Origin: Clostridium sp. C2-6-12
GTDB lineage: Bacteria > Bacillota > Clostridia > Clostridiales > Clostridiaceae
Assembly (NCBI RefSeq): GCF_009928485.1
Contig: NZ_JAABNP010000006.1
Location: forward strand, 1-64,000
DNA length: 64,000 nucleotides
Reading direction: 5' to 3'
Shown here piece by piece: positions 26,646 to 36,000 of the stretch. The position numbers and the translations under genes are program-made. Each line of letters starts with the position of its first letter. The stretch's first letter is position 1. The notes beneath the pieces are model-generated. The model was not told where the DNA came from, did not search any database, and was given only the letters and a program-made list of their open reading frames with translations.

Positions 26646-27236
26646 TTATCTTTTTGTTTTAAAAATAGCTATTATAACGGGAACTGAAATTACAGCACTT
26701 ACTATTGCTTCTGGAATTCCGTTTGTAGCACCAATAGTTGCAATTGCAATACCAGCTGTTTCAGGATTTATTTTAAGGATAGCGGAATATCTTTCTAAAT
26801 AAAAAACATAAGTCAATCCTAAAACTCCTATTGTATTAACTAAAGTAGCACAGATTGATGCTATTGCTATGCTTATACCCTGATTTTTAATCTTTGATTT
26901 AATAAGAGTGTATGCATAATACGCAACCAATCCAATTAAAATTCTAGGAACTAAAGCTATTATAGGATTCCAAAAAATAAATGATGTTGGACCAGGAGCA
27001 GTAAAATTTTGATACATTGAAAATAAACCAAAGACTAAGCCTACAGCAGCACCTACCACAGGACCTTCAACAATTGCTCCTATAATAACAGGAATATGCA
27101 TTATAGTGGCTCTTACAGGTGGAATTGGAATAAATCCAAGGCCAGTCAATCCTAAAAAGATTGAAATTGCAGAAAGCATACCAACCATAGCTATTTGTCT
27201 TACTGAAAATCTTGTTTTAACATAATTTCTTTCCAT
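26646..27236 (-). CDS. ECF transporter S-component (PanT-like group, substrate uncertain)
   Basis: The 196-residue membrane protein has about six hydrophobic segments. The N-terminus is that of ECF substrate-binding subunits (VRQIAMVGMLSAISIFLGLT, then IPIPPVRATIMHIPVIIGAI). GPVVGAAVGLVFGLFS is the usual second-third helix region. It would bind a vitamin or cofactor precursor and use the shared EcfAA'T module, which is not in this window. By memory it looks most like the pantothenate-type group, but I cannot confirm the ligand. GGAGG precedes the ATG. A structured leader lies just upstream. Confidence 0.75.
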   Translation of the reverse strand: MERNYVKTRFSVRQIAMVGMLSAISIFLGLTGLGFIPIPPVRATIMHIPVIIGAIVEGPVVGAAVGLVFGLFSMYQNFTAPGPTSFIFWNPIIALVPRILIGLVAYYAYTLIKSKIKNQGISIAIASICATLVNTIGVLGLTYVFYLERYSAILKINPETAGIAIATIGATNGIPEAIVSAVISVPVIIAIFKTKR

Positions 27237-27253
27237 TAAAATACCTCCGTTCT

Positions 27254-27329
27254 TATTCCTTAATTAATGGATATAATTCGGAAAAATCTATAATCATATA
27301 TGAATTTCCGTTCAGTTTCCATAGGAATA
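27254..27329 (-). ncRNA. Structured 5' leader of the ECF S-component gene (candidate regulatory RNA)
   Basis: In the minus-strand transcript, UAUUCCU (27329-27323) pairs with AGGAAUA (27260-27254) and AUGG (27322-27319) with CCAU (27270-27267). An inner hairpin pairs CGGAAA (27310-27305) with UUUCCG (27284-27279). The result is a basal stem, an internal loop and an apical stem ending just before the Shine-Dalgarno. I do not recognise a known riboswitch consensus. It could be a ligand-sensing leader, given that an ECF S-component gene follows. Confidence 0.4.
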
Positions 27330-27401
27330 CCGACTAATAGTATTTTATCACTTTAAAAAAAATCTTCAACTAAAATTTGAAATTAGAAAGAAATTTAATT
27401 A

Positions 27402-27620
27402 TTAATATCGGTCTGGATTATTATATATATCTTGTTTGTCAGGCATTAGTATTGCAAATATAAAGTATATAACAATTAAAATAGGCAGTTCTATAGTTAT
27501 TAACACAAATAGAACTCTGACTAAAGTAACATCTCCATTTATATAATCAGAAAAACCTGCAAGAACACCAGAAATTTTTTTCCTCGATATATCTTTATAT
27601 AATCTCTTTTTTTCTAACAT
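27402..27620 (-). CDS. PspC-domain small membrane protein
   Basis: The protein is 72 residues from the ATG at 27620, which has GGTGG ahead; another in-frame ATG at 27632 lacks a good site. The N-terminal KRLYKDISRKKISGVLAGFSDYI and the following hydrophobic helix (VLFVLITIELPILIVIYFIFAILM) are the PspC domain. Such proteins act in envelope-stress responses. No PspA partner is nearby. It is monocistronic. Confidence 0.85.
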   Translation of the reverse strand: MLEKKRLYKDISRKKISGVLAGFSDYINGDVTLVRVLFVLITIELPILIVIYFIFAILMPDKQDIYNNPDRY

Positions 27621-27687
27621 TGAAACCACCATCCATCTTTTTTTATTTTATGTATTTTAAGTATATAAATTAAACTCATTTCTAGTA

Positions 27688-27716
27688 ATATTATAATTAT
27701 TTGCTTGAATTTTCAA
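27688..27716 (-). promoter_or_regulatory. Promoter of the PspC gene
   Basis: On the minus strand TTGAAA (27716-27711) and TAATAT (27693-27688) are spaced by 17 bp, about 70 bp before the start codon. Confidence 0.5.
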
Positions 27717-28060
27717 TTGGTACATACATGAAGTTAAAATTTAATCTGAAAATATACAAAAGTCTTATTAATATTTATTATAATAGAGAAATTAAAATAT
27801 AATAGTAGGTTTAACGTATCTTTATATAATAATAAGAAAATCATAAGATATTTAAGAATTATTTCACTAAAATTATTGTTGTATATATAATAAAAATACT
27901 TGTAAATGTTATTGGTTCATTATAAACTTTTTAAAGAAGAAAGATTGGGATTAGTTAGGAGTTAAATAAGAAGTTTATAAGTAAACGAGTATATAATATA
28001 GGATTAGTTTATTACTTGCTGTTTCTTCAAAAGGAATTTTGAATTATAATATATAAAATG
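27717..28060. other. Gene-free intergenic region
   Basis: About 340 bp of very AT-rich sequence. TATAAT occurs at 28045-28050 and may belong to the promoter of the TtcA-like gene. No ORF or RNA was recognised. Confidence 0.45.
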
Positions 28061-28087
28061 AATAATATTTATGTTGAGAATATTATT
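28061..28087. promoter_or_regulatory. Inverted repeat in the leader of the TtcA-like gene
   Basis: AATAATATT (28061-28069) and AATATTATT (28079-28087) form 9-bp arms, ending 9 bp before the Shine-Dalgarno. Being pure AT it may be chance. Confidence 0.25.
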
Positions 28088-28110
28088 AAGATAATAAGGA
28101 GAAAATGATA

Positions 28111-28977
28111 ATGAGTACAATTGCAGGAAAAGGTTGCGAAAGAATTATACCTGATGGAGAAAAAAAATCGTTATATGATATAGAAAGAAGTATTATAAAA
28201 ACTTACAGAAAAGATATTTGGAGAAAATTTATAAAGGCAGTTATGGAATATAAATTAGTAGAAGAAGGGGATAAGATTGCTGTTGGTGTTTCAGGTGGGA
28301 AAGACAGTATACTTATGGCGAAGCTATTTCAAGAACTTCAAAAGCATGGACCAGTTAAATTTGAATTGGTATTTTTAGCTATGGATCCAGGATATCATCC
28401 AGATATTAAAAAGTTATTAGTTGAAAACTGTGAATATTTAAATATTCCAATTCATATGTTTGATTCGGGAATTTTTGAAGTAGTGGATAGAATGGCTAAG
28501 GATTATCCTTGTTATTTATGTGCAAGGATGAGAAGAGGCTCTCTGTATTCAAAAGCTAAAGAATTTGGATGCAATAAACTTGCACTAGGTCATCATTATA
28601 ATGATGTGATTGAAACGACTATGTTGAATCTATTATATTCAGGTAATTTCAAAACTATGTTACCTAAATTCAAATCAAAGAATTTTGAAAATATTGAACT
28701 TATTAGGCCACTTTATTATATTGAAGAAGACGATATAAGGAGATTTATTAATAATAGTGGTATATGGCCATTAAACTGCGCTTGTATGGTTGCAGCAGAG
28801 AAAATAGGAAATAAGAGATATGAGATTAAAGATTTAATTAAAGAATTAAAGAAAAACTTCGACGGAGTAGAAAAGTCTATATTCAGAGCGGCCGAAAATG
28901 TAAGTATGGATGGAATATTAGGATGGCAGAAAGGTGATACGAAATATTCTTATTTGGATTTTTATGATGAAGAATAG
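28111..28977 (+). CDS. TtcA-like tRNA thiolation / PP-loop ATPase
   Basis: The protein is 288 residues from the ATG at 28111, with AAGGAG at 28096-28101; an ATG at 28105 is too close to that site. The PP-loop SGGKDS is at 61-66. The cysteine pair C134/C137 (PCYLCARMRRG) and the later CAC (C223, C225) match the Fe-S-binding cysteines of the TtcA/TtuA family. That family adenylates a tRNA base and inserts sulfur, for example at cytidine 32. The target here is not proven. Confidence 0.85.
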   Translation: MSTIAGKGCERIIPDGEKKSLYDIERSIIKTYRKDIWRKFIKAVMEYKLVEEGDKIAVGVSGGKDSILMAKLFQELQKHGPVKFELVFLAMDPGYHPDIKKLLVENCEYLNIPIHMFDSGIFEVVDRMAKDYPCYLCARMRRGSLYSKAKEFGCNKLALGHHYNDVIETTMLNLLYSGNFKTMLPKFKSKNFENIELIRPLYYIEEDDIRRFINNSGIWPLNCACMVAAEKIGNKRYEIKDLIKELKKNFDGVEKSIFRAAENVSMDGILGWQKGDTKYSYLDFYDEE

Positions 28978-29059
28978 CACCAAGAGTAAAGGTGTTTATT
29001 AATTTGGAAAAGTATGTTATATTAGAGTAAGCAATATATCTAAAAAAGGAAGAATAGAA

Positions 29060-29248
29060 ATGACAAATGATTCAATAAAGACTATGGATCCTATTATGTT
29101 ATTAAGTATAATCAATATGAAATTAAGAGATCAATATTCTTCATTAGATATTCTTTGTTATGATATGGGAATATCTAATGAAAATATAATATCTAGGTTA
29201 GATATTATAGGTTATTCTTATAATGAAAAGGAAAATCAATTTAAGTAA
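29060..29248 (+). CDS. DUF4250 small protein
   Basis: The 62-residue protein contains MDPIMLLSIINMKLRDQYSS, LDILCYDMGIS and IGYSYNEKENQF. These match the small DUF4250 family of Firmicutes, which has no known function. AAAGGAAG precedes the ATG. There are no membrane segments. Confidence 0.8.
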   Translation: MTNDSIKTMDPIMLLSIINMKLRDQYSSLDILCYDMGISNENIISRLDIIGYSYNEKENQFK

Positions 29249-29299
29249 TTGAAAGTATATTTTAATTTTAGTTTAAAATGTTAGGGAGGATGATGGTAT

Positions 29300-29410
29300 A
29301 TGAATTTAAAAAAGACAGGAAAAATACTTACTGTTATGGCAGCAACAGCAGCTTTAATAACATCCTTAGTAAAAGACAAAAAAGATAAAGAAACAAAAGA
29401 AAAAAAATAA
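29300..29410 (+). CDS. Small 36-residue hydrophobic-basic protein
   Basis: The ORF begins MNLKKTGKILTVMAATAALI and ends in a lysine/glutamate-rich tail (DKKDKETKEKK). AGGGAGGATGATGG lies just upstream. It has a short N-terminal hydrophobic segment with a charged tail, so it may be membrane-associated. It sits directly before the PAS-GGDEF-EAL gene and may be co-transcribed. No family recognised. Confidence 0.5.
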   Translation: MNLKKTGKILTVMAATAALITSLVKDKKDKETKEKK

Positions 29411-29444
29411 ATTGAATTATAGCTTGAGTGAAGGATTATGGGGT

Positions 29445-31205
29445 ATGATTAGGGAAGAATTTCAATTTAACTATGAGGAAATTTTAGATTGGTCAGATAA
29501 CAATGGATTTAACATAATTTGGAATCAGTTGGATAAAAAATTAATCGTTGATAATAAGGTCATGGAATTTATACAAGAATATGACATTGAAAATCAAAAT
29601 TTAGACCAATTTATGAACTTTGTTGAAGAAGAAGATAAAAAAAATATGTTTGAATTTTTCTTTCAGGATTTAAGCAAAAGTTATGAAAGCAGAGATCAGA
29701 TACAACAAAGATATAAGATGAAAGATATAAATGGAAATATAGTAGAATGCATTATCATTGGAAAGACAATACAGAATAAAGAAAAATTTTATTTTGTTGG
29801 AACAAGTTATTTGTTTGGAAAATTAGAGGATGATTATAAAAACATAGACTCTTGGATGAACAATTGGAAAGAGTCTATGGTTAATAATACTGTAAAATCA
29901 ATTATTCAAAGTGATAGAATTACAGGGTTGCCAGATAAGTATTTTTTCAAAAATACTGTTACTAATCTATTAAAAGATGTTGCTGAAAATGGCACTAGAG
30001 CAGCGATGGTAATAATTAATTTGGATAATTTTAAATATGTAAATGATTCTTTTGGACATGACTTTGGCGATTTATTACTAAAACAAGTAGGTTGTAAAAT
30101 ATTAGAATCTGTACCGCCAGATGTATTAGTATCTCGTTATAGCGGAAATACGTTTTTGTTATTTAAATACAATATGGCTGATATTCATGAAGTAGTGGCT
30201 TTGTGTAATATAATAATAAAATCTTTTGAAGAGCCAAATTTAGTAGGTGACAAGAAGATTTATTTGACAGCTAGCATCGGAATTGCTTTATCTCCGGATC
30301 ACGGAATTGATTATAATACTCTATTAAAGAATGCAGATGCTGCAATGTATGAAGCTAAAAAGAATGGAAAAAACGAGTGTGATTTTTTTAATGATAGTCT
30401 CTCAGTAGAATTAAATAGAGTTTACAGTTTGCAAAAAGGATTGAGAACTGCATTAGAAAATAATGAAATATATGTTATGTTTCAACCTAAAGTATCTCTT
30501 GATGATTCACTAGTAAATGGTTTTGAAGCACTTGCAAGATGGGAAAGTCATGAATTTGGAACAGTGAGTCCTAATGAATTTATTCCAATAGCGGAAAGTT
30601 CTAAGATGATAGTTCCAATTGGAAGATTTGTTTTAGAAGAAGTGTTTAAAAAGACTAAATTTCTATTAAATGAAGGTAAGGATAATTTTAAGATAGCTGT
30701 TAATTTATCTGAAATGCAGCTTAGAGACGATATTATTTTATCAGATTTTAAAATGTTGATAAAAAAATATAGAATAAATCCTAAATATATTGAAGTTGAA
30801 ATTACTGAAAGTATGCTAATGAAATCTTTTGATAAGAACGTGAGAATACTAGATGAGATAAAGAAATTAGGAATTAGTATAGCACTAGATGATTTTGGAA
30901 CTGGATATTCATCTTTAAATTATTTAACAAAGCTTCCTATAGATGTATTAAAAATAGATAGAAGTTTCTTAATTGATTTAATGAATAATCCAAAGAGTAA
31001 ATGTATTGTGGAAAATATTATTAATCTATCTCATCAATTGGGAATAGAAGTTGTAGCAGAAGGTGTTGAAGATAAATCCCAAGTTGAATATTTAAAAATT
31101 ATATTATGTGATGTTGTTCAAGGTTATTACTTTAGTAGACCTAGAATGTTTAATCAAATTAAAGATACAATCGGAAAAGAAATAGAAAATAGTATTGACA
31201 AATAA
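29445..31205 (+). CDS. PAS-GGDEF-EAL protein, likely c-di-GMP phosphodiesterase with degenerate GGDEF
   Basis: The protein is 586 residues from the ATG at 29445, which has AAGGA 9 bp upstream. A TTG at 29412 adds 11 residues but has no ribosome binding site. Residues about 15-130 look like a PAS domain. A GGDEF domain (about 155-310) follows, with the active site changed to RYSGNTF (231-237), so it should not make c-di-GMP. It may still bind GTP and activate the EAL. The EAL domain (about 325-580) keeps EALAR from 361, the ITES motif, DDFGTGYSS and EGVED. It should hydrolyse c-di-GMP. The stop codon abuts the -35 box of the downstream T-box promoter. Confidence 0.9.
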   Translation: MIREEFQFNYEEILDWSDNNGFNIIWNQLDKKLIVDNKVMEFIQEYDIENQNLDQFMNFVEEEDKKNMFEFFFQDLSKSYESRDQIQQRYKMKDINGNIVECIIIGKTIQNKEKFYFVGTSYLFGKLEDDYKNIDSWMNNWKESMVNNTVKSIIQSDRITGLPDKYFFKNTVTNLLKDVAENGTRAAMVIINLDNFKYVNDSFGHDFGDLLLKQVGCKILESVPPDVLVSRYSGNTFLLFKYNMADIHEVVALCNIIIKSFEEPNLVGDKKIYLTASIGIALSPDHGIDYNTLLKNADAAMYEAKKNGKNECDFFNDSLSVELNRVYSLQKGLRTALENNEIYVMFQPKVSLDDSLVNGFEALARWESHEFGTVSPNEFIPIAESSKMIVPIGRFVLEEVFKKTKFLLNEGKDNFKIAVNLSEMQLRDDIILSDFKMLIKKYRINPKYIEVEITESMLMKSFDKNVRILDEIKKLGISIALDDFGTGYSSLNYLTKLPIDVLKIDRSFLIDLMNNPKSKCIVENIINLSHQLGIEVVAEGVEDKSQVEYLKIILCDVVQGYYFSRPRMFNQIKDTIGKEIENSIDK

Positions 31206-31223
31206 GAAAAATGAGTATAGTAT
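31195..31223 (+). promoter_or_regulatory. Promoter of the T-box/trpP unit
   Basis: TTGACA (31195-31200) and TAGTAT (31218-31223) are separated by 17 bp. The -35 box lies in the last codons of the upstream EAL gene. Confidence 0.7.
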
Positions 31224-31235
31224 AGCAATATAAAG

Positions 31236-31492
31236 TAAATCCTAAGAAGAGGGATAGTAATCAGGATACGATGTCAAAGAGAGTTGAAGATGGTGAGATT
31301 TCAGCACGGTAGTTAATGATGAATGGGCCTTTGAGGAGCAATATGAAATCTTTTTAGAAAGTAGTTGAGCCGTAAGTCGCACGTTATAGCGAATAAGATA
31401 TGTATGTATCTGATAATGAGAGGCATTTTATGCAATCTAGGTGGCAACGCGGATAATCTCCGTCCTATTATTAATAGGACGGAGTTTTTTTA
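31236..31492 (+). ncRNA. Tryptophan-specific T-box leader
   Basis: Stem I begins with AAGAAGAGGGATAGTAA and has the conserved AGAGAGTTG and GGTGAGA loops. The specifier loop reads GAA-TGG-GCCTTTGAG with specifier codon TGG (Trp) at 31324-31326. The T-box bulge region AGGTGGCAACGCGG (31439-31452) carries TGGC, complementary to GCCA at the end of tRNA-Trp. A strong terminator follows. Uncharged tRNA-Trp should favour antitermination and turn on trpP. Confidence 0.96.
31458..31492 (+). terminator. T-box attenuator terminator
   Basis: A 12-bp stem CTCCGTCCTATT / AATAGGACGGAG (31458-31469 with 31473-31484) is followed by seven or more Ts. Confidence 0.93.
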
Positions 31493-31596
31493 TATTTAAA
31501 AATTGGGGGCGTGATAGTTATGTTATGAAAGAAAGTGATTTTAATATAGAAAATATAGAAATAAAGCAATAATAAATAATAAAGGGGAGCTTAATT

Positions 31597-32115
31597 ATGA
31601 ATACAAAAAAAATGGCGGCAAATGCAATATTAATAGCAGTAGGAGCAATATTACATCAACTTACACCAGGACTTGGAATACAATCAGATTTTTCATTAGC
31701 AATGCTATTTATAATAATAGTATTAAATAAAGATTACAAGACAGCATTAACATGTGGAATTATCATCGGAGTTTTTGCAGCACTTACAACTAAAACTCCA
31801 GGTGGACAATTACCTAATATTTTAGATAAGTTTATTACAGCTAATTTAGTATATTTAATATTAATGCCATTAAGAAATAAAGTTAATAAGCTTGTTCAAA
31901 TGGGAATAGTATTACCTTTAGGGACACTAATAAGTGGAACAGCGTTTATAACATTACTAGCAACAATTGTTGGATTACCAGCAGGAGCATCATTTGGAGT
32001 TTTATTTGCATCAGTAGTTATTCCAACAATGGTTATAAATACACTAATAGGATTAGTATTATTTAAGATCGTTGAAAAAATATCAGCAACAAGCGGGGCA
32101 TATGCAGTACAATAA
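31597..32115 (+). CDS. trpP: Tryptophan transporter TrpP
   Basis: The 172-residue membrane protein has about five hydrophobic segments. MAANAILIAVGAILHQLTPG and SDFSLAMLFIIIVL at the start are characteristic of the TrpP/YhaG family, which is built like an ECF S-component. The tryptophan-specific T-box upstream independently supports tryptophan as substrate. AGGGGAG precedes the ATG. It is the only gene in its unit. Confidence 0.93.
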   Translation: MNTKKMAANAILIAVGAILHQLTPGLGIQSDFSLAMLFIIIVLNKDYKTALTCGIIIGVFAALTTKTPGGQLPNILDKFITANLVYLILMPLRNKVNKLVQMGIVLPLGTLISGTAFITLLATIVGLPAGASFGVLFASVVIPTMVINTLIGLVLFKIVEKISATSGAYAVQ

Positions 32116-32124
32116 TAAATTTAA

Positions 32125-32174
32125 AATAAAGAAATGAGACTATCATTGTTATTGGTAGTCTCATTTCTTTATTT
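32125..32174. terminator. Bidirectional terminator between trpP and the deacetylase
   Basis: A stem of about 20 bp (AAATAAAGAAATGAGACTATCA with its complement, one G-T pair) spans the stop codon of the minus-strand gene. Confidence 0.88.
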
Positions 32175-32894
32175 ATTATATTTTTTTACAAAGTGAAATT
32201 CTTCAGGAGTATTTCCATCAATTGGCTTAAATTTATATCCATTTTCTTTATAATATTTAATTATTTCAGGCAAAGCTTTAACAGAATTTTTGCTCATATA
32301 TGCACAATGCATTAATAGTATTACATTGTCTTTACTACTTTCAGAATTTCTAACAAATGAACTTGGACTAGCATCAGGGTGAGCTCCGTCTCCACTATCT
32401 GTATTCCAGTCATAAATTTTAAAATTATTTTTATGAAGCAAATCTACCATTGATGGGGAAAGTTTATAGCAGTTATTATTACAACCAAAAGGAAATCTTA
32501 ATATATTAGGCTTAAAGCCAACGATAGAATTTATTAATTCTTGGGTTTCAAGCATTTCATTTAAAAATGCTTCATTAGAATTATAAAGAGAGTTCCGCTT
32601 GTGACTCATACTATGGAGTCCAAGAGCATGACCTTCATTATACATTCTTGTTATTAAAGATTCTTGACCTTTAATTTGATCTCCTATTATAAAAAAAGTT
32701 GCAGGTACTGATTCGTGTTTTAATATATCCAAAATATCTTTAGTGACTTTTCCTGCTGGACCATCATCAAAGGTTAAATATACAATCTTTTCTTCAGCAG
32801 CACATACTTTTAATGAATTAAAGTTTAGAGAGGAAATCAGAAAAAATATTATTAAAATAAAAGAAAAAGATTTTTTAAAAAATTTGAAATTCAT
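32169..32894 (-). CDS. Secreted polysaccharide deacetylase (CE4)
   Basis: The 241-residue protein has an N-terminal signal/anchor (basic FKFFKK, hydrophobic core to about 25, likely cleavage near CAAEE). The NodB-type domain has TFDDGP with D43 and D44, metal-binding H94 and H98 in HSMSHKRNS, RFPFG, and a late MHCAY motif. It should de-N-acetylate peptidoglycan or another GlcNAc polymer outside the cell. PdaA-like roles in spore cortex are possible but not shown. AAGGTGAT precedes the ATG. Confidence 0.9.
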   Translation of the reverse strand: MNFKFFKKSFSFILIIFFLISSLNFNSLKVCAAEEKIVYLTFDDGPAGKVTKDILDILKHESVPATFFIIGDQIKGQESLITRMYNEGHALGLHSMSHKRNSLYNSNEAFLNEMLETQELINSIVGFKPNILRFPFGCNNNCYKLSPSMVDLLHKNNFKIYDWNTDSGDGAHPDASPSSFVRNSESSKDNVILLMHCAYMSKNSVKALPEIIKYYKENGYKFKPIDGNTPEEFHFVKKYNK

Positions 32895-33067
32895 AAAATC
32901 ACCTTCACTATATTATTACTACAAAAATATTATGTCCTAAAACTAATTTAATATTAATGTAAAATAGAGGTTTATTGATAGAATTGCTTTGGGGATATAG
33001 GAAAATATGGTATAATTTTAATTAAATTGGTATGGTTAGACTTATAAGGAAAAGAGTTGGATGAGTA

Positions 33068-36000
33068 TTGAGAAATGTGAATAATAAGTATTTAATTGAA
33101 TATGAAATGACAGTAGAAGAAAATTTCTCTAATTATGTAGTTAAAGATTCAGAAAAAGATGAGAAATATGTATTATGTATTTTAAAAAATGATTTTACAT
33201 ATGAAAAGACAAGAGAATATTTACTGAGTAAATTTAAAACTATTAAAAGTTTGAATTTTGATAACCTTATTAATATTATTAAGATTGAAATAATTCATAG
33301 CATTAATGGTATTAAATTAGAAAAACCTCAATATGGATATTTAATGGAACATATCGAATCTAAAATAGATACAAAAAATTATCTTGAACTGTGCACTCCT
33401 TATAAAAAACTAGATATATTTATGGAGTTATGTGCTGCAATTAATACATTGAATATGCAAGGATATATATTTGATGATATCTCAATTAAGGATATAAAAT
33501 TAATTCATAATTCCCACAATCACATGAAAGTAAAGTTAAAAAGCTTATTGCAAAATGAATTAGGCAAATTTAATTTGCTTAATTCTGCCATACACTCATT
33601 GCCTTATCAATATAATATTGAATCTGGAGAAGAAGGAATTCTAAAAAAAGATAATATTGAGATTGTTGTAAATTTATTTAATCAAATATTTACAGATGAG
33701 GACTTAGAGCACGAATTAAGGGAATTAAATTATGTAAAAAAATTATATAATCGAGTAAAAACTATAAATAATTCTTTCAGAATTCAAGCGTTTATAAAAG
33801 ATATTAATGATAAGATGCATAAGGATTATAAATATTTTGCAGTTGAAGCTTTGAACAAACTCCAAATTGATTTGGACATAATCGGTATGAAAGAAGAAAT
33901 TAAGATCGTAGAAAAAAATTTTCAAAGAATACTGGAAAATAAAGAGAATTATAAGATTATTGGTTTTAACGGAGAATATGGAAGCGGAAAGACAAGATTA
34001 TTAGAGGAATTGAGATATAGACTTGAAAATAAATACTTTAAAGATATTTTATATGTGAGCGATTTCACAAATAAAAGTATTTCTAAAGAAGATAGATACG
34101 AAGATTTAGTAAATTTTATATTTCAAAGAATAGATAAGAATTTAAAGGAAAAGTATGAGATTTATATAAAAAAATTCATCTCTATATTAGTTAAAGAAAA
34201 TCCTAGTAAAAGTGATAATAAACAAAAGCTTCAACTTATGAACAGAATGGGCAAATTTATAAATGAATTTACTACTAGTAAACCTTTTGTTATATTGATC
34301 GATGATTTAGATCTAGAAAATGAAGTCTTTAAATCATTTATTAAATATATTGCATTTTTGGGCCATAATTTAGAAAATGTAATGATGATATTTTCTATGA
34401 ATCAAGAAAAATGCAGTAAGGATTTTTTAGAGTTTATAAAAGAGTTAAAAGAATTAGAGCAATATGAAGAATATAAAATAAACTATTTTAATCAATATAA
34501 TACTACTCAGATGATAAAAAGTATGCTTAAAACAAATGAAGAAATGAATAGGCTTTCATTAAGAGTTTATTCAGAAACTTTGGGTAATCCACAATACATA
34601 AGTGGCGTAATAAGAGAGTTATATGAAAATAAAACTCTATATTTTAATGAAGAAAAAGGATTGTGGGAAAGTGATATTGACGAAAAAAATATTCTAATAC
34701 CTAAAAATTTAGAAAAGCGTTTAGAGATGAATATTACTTCATTAAACGAAGAAGAAATAAGCATTTTAAAAAGACTATCCATTTTTGAAACGCCATTATC
34801 TGAAAAAATTATATTGAAGTATATAATAGTTGACTTAGAAGATAGGAAGATTTATGGAAATTTAAAATCAAAAGGTTTTTTAGAAGATAAAATTAGTGAT
34901 CAGGGAATACTTGTAGGTTTTACTAATAATCTTTTAAGAAATATATTATATTTGAAACTTGAAGATAAAAATAGAATAGAAATGCATTTTAAAGCATCTA
35001 TTTTTCTTGAAGAGGTTTTGTTTGAAACAGATTATTATGTAGAAGAATTTTTGATTCATTTAGAAAAGAGCCAAAATTTAAAAAAAGCATATTTGTATAC
35101 AAGTAGATATGCAAAAGTACAAGATGTTATAGGTAATTTGTCTAAAGCTATAAAATACTATAAAAAAGCTTTGAATTATTCTGAAGTTCAAAATAGATGT
35201 GAGATTGCTATCAATATAGCGAAACTTTATGAAAAAAATTCTAGGCATGATAAAAGTTTTGAATATTATGAAGTAGCTAATCAACTTGCAATACAAAATG
35301 ATGAATTAGAAATCGAAATATACACTCTACTTGAGATGATCATTATTAAGATTAATGATATTACAGATATTAATACAGGAATAGACTATTCTTTGAATTG
35401 TGTAAGACGGTTATTAGATAGAGTGAACTATCCGAAGGGAGAAGTATACTATTATTATGCACTTGCATTAAAATTTAGACTTGAATACAATCATAAATTA
35501 ACACTATTAAATGCTGAAAAAGCATTGAACATATGTCACGAAAATAAAATAAAAGAGGATATTTATGCATGGATAAACATTATTATGGTAAAGGTCTATA
35601 TTAAAAGAGGTAATTATATAGAAGCCAAAAGGTTATGTTTAAATGCGGAAGAAGCATTTATAAATAATAACAATATTAATGGTGAATTATTAACTAAGTT
35701 AAATTATGCAACTATTTCTAAAGAAGAGAATAACTCAAATGAAACAATTTTAGAACAATATTTTGAAATTGTTAAACTAAGTAATAAAAATAAAGTATAT
35801 AAAAAAGAAATATTAAGTTTAATTTATATTGCTAAAATTTACAGACAGGAAAAAAAATATAAAGAGGCAGAAGAATTTTTGTTAAAAGCATTAGAAAGAG
35901 AAAGAGAGGAAAATATAGAATCATATTCTTTTAATATTTGCAATGAACTTTGTTTAATATATATGAAGCTTGGAAAAATAAATTTAGCAATAAAATATTA

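Noticed and set aside
27254-27329. Assignment of the ECF leader to TPP, FMN, preQ1, THF or cobalamin riboswitch
   Set aside because: None of the conserved sequence blocks of these classes could be found, so it is left unassigned.
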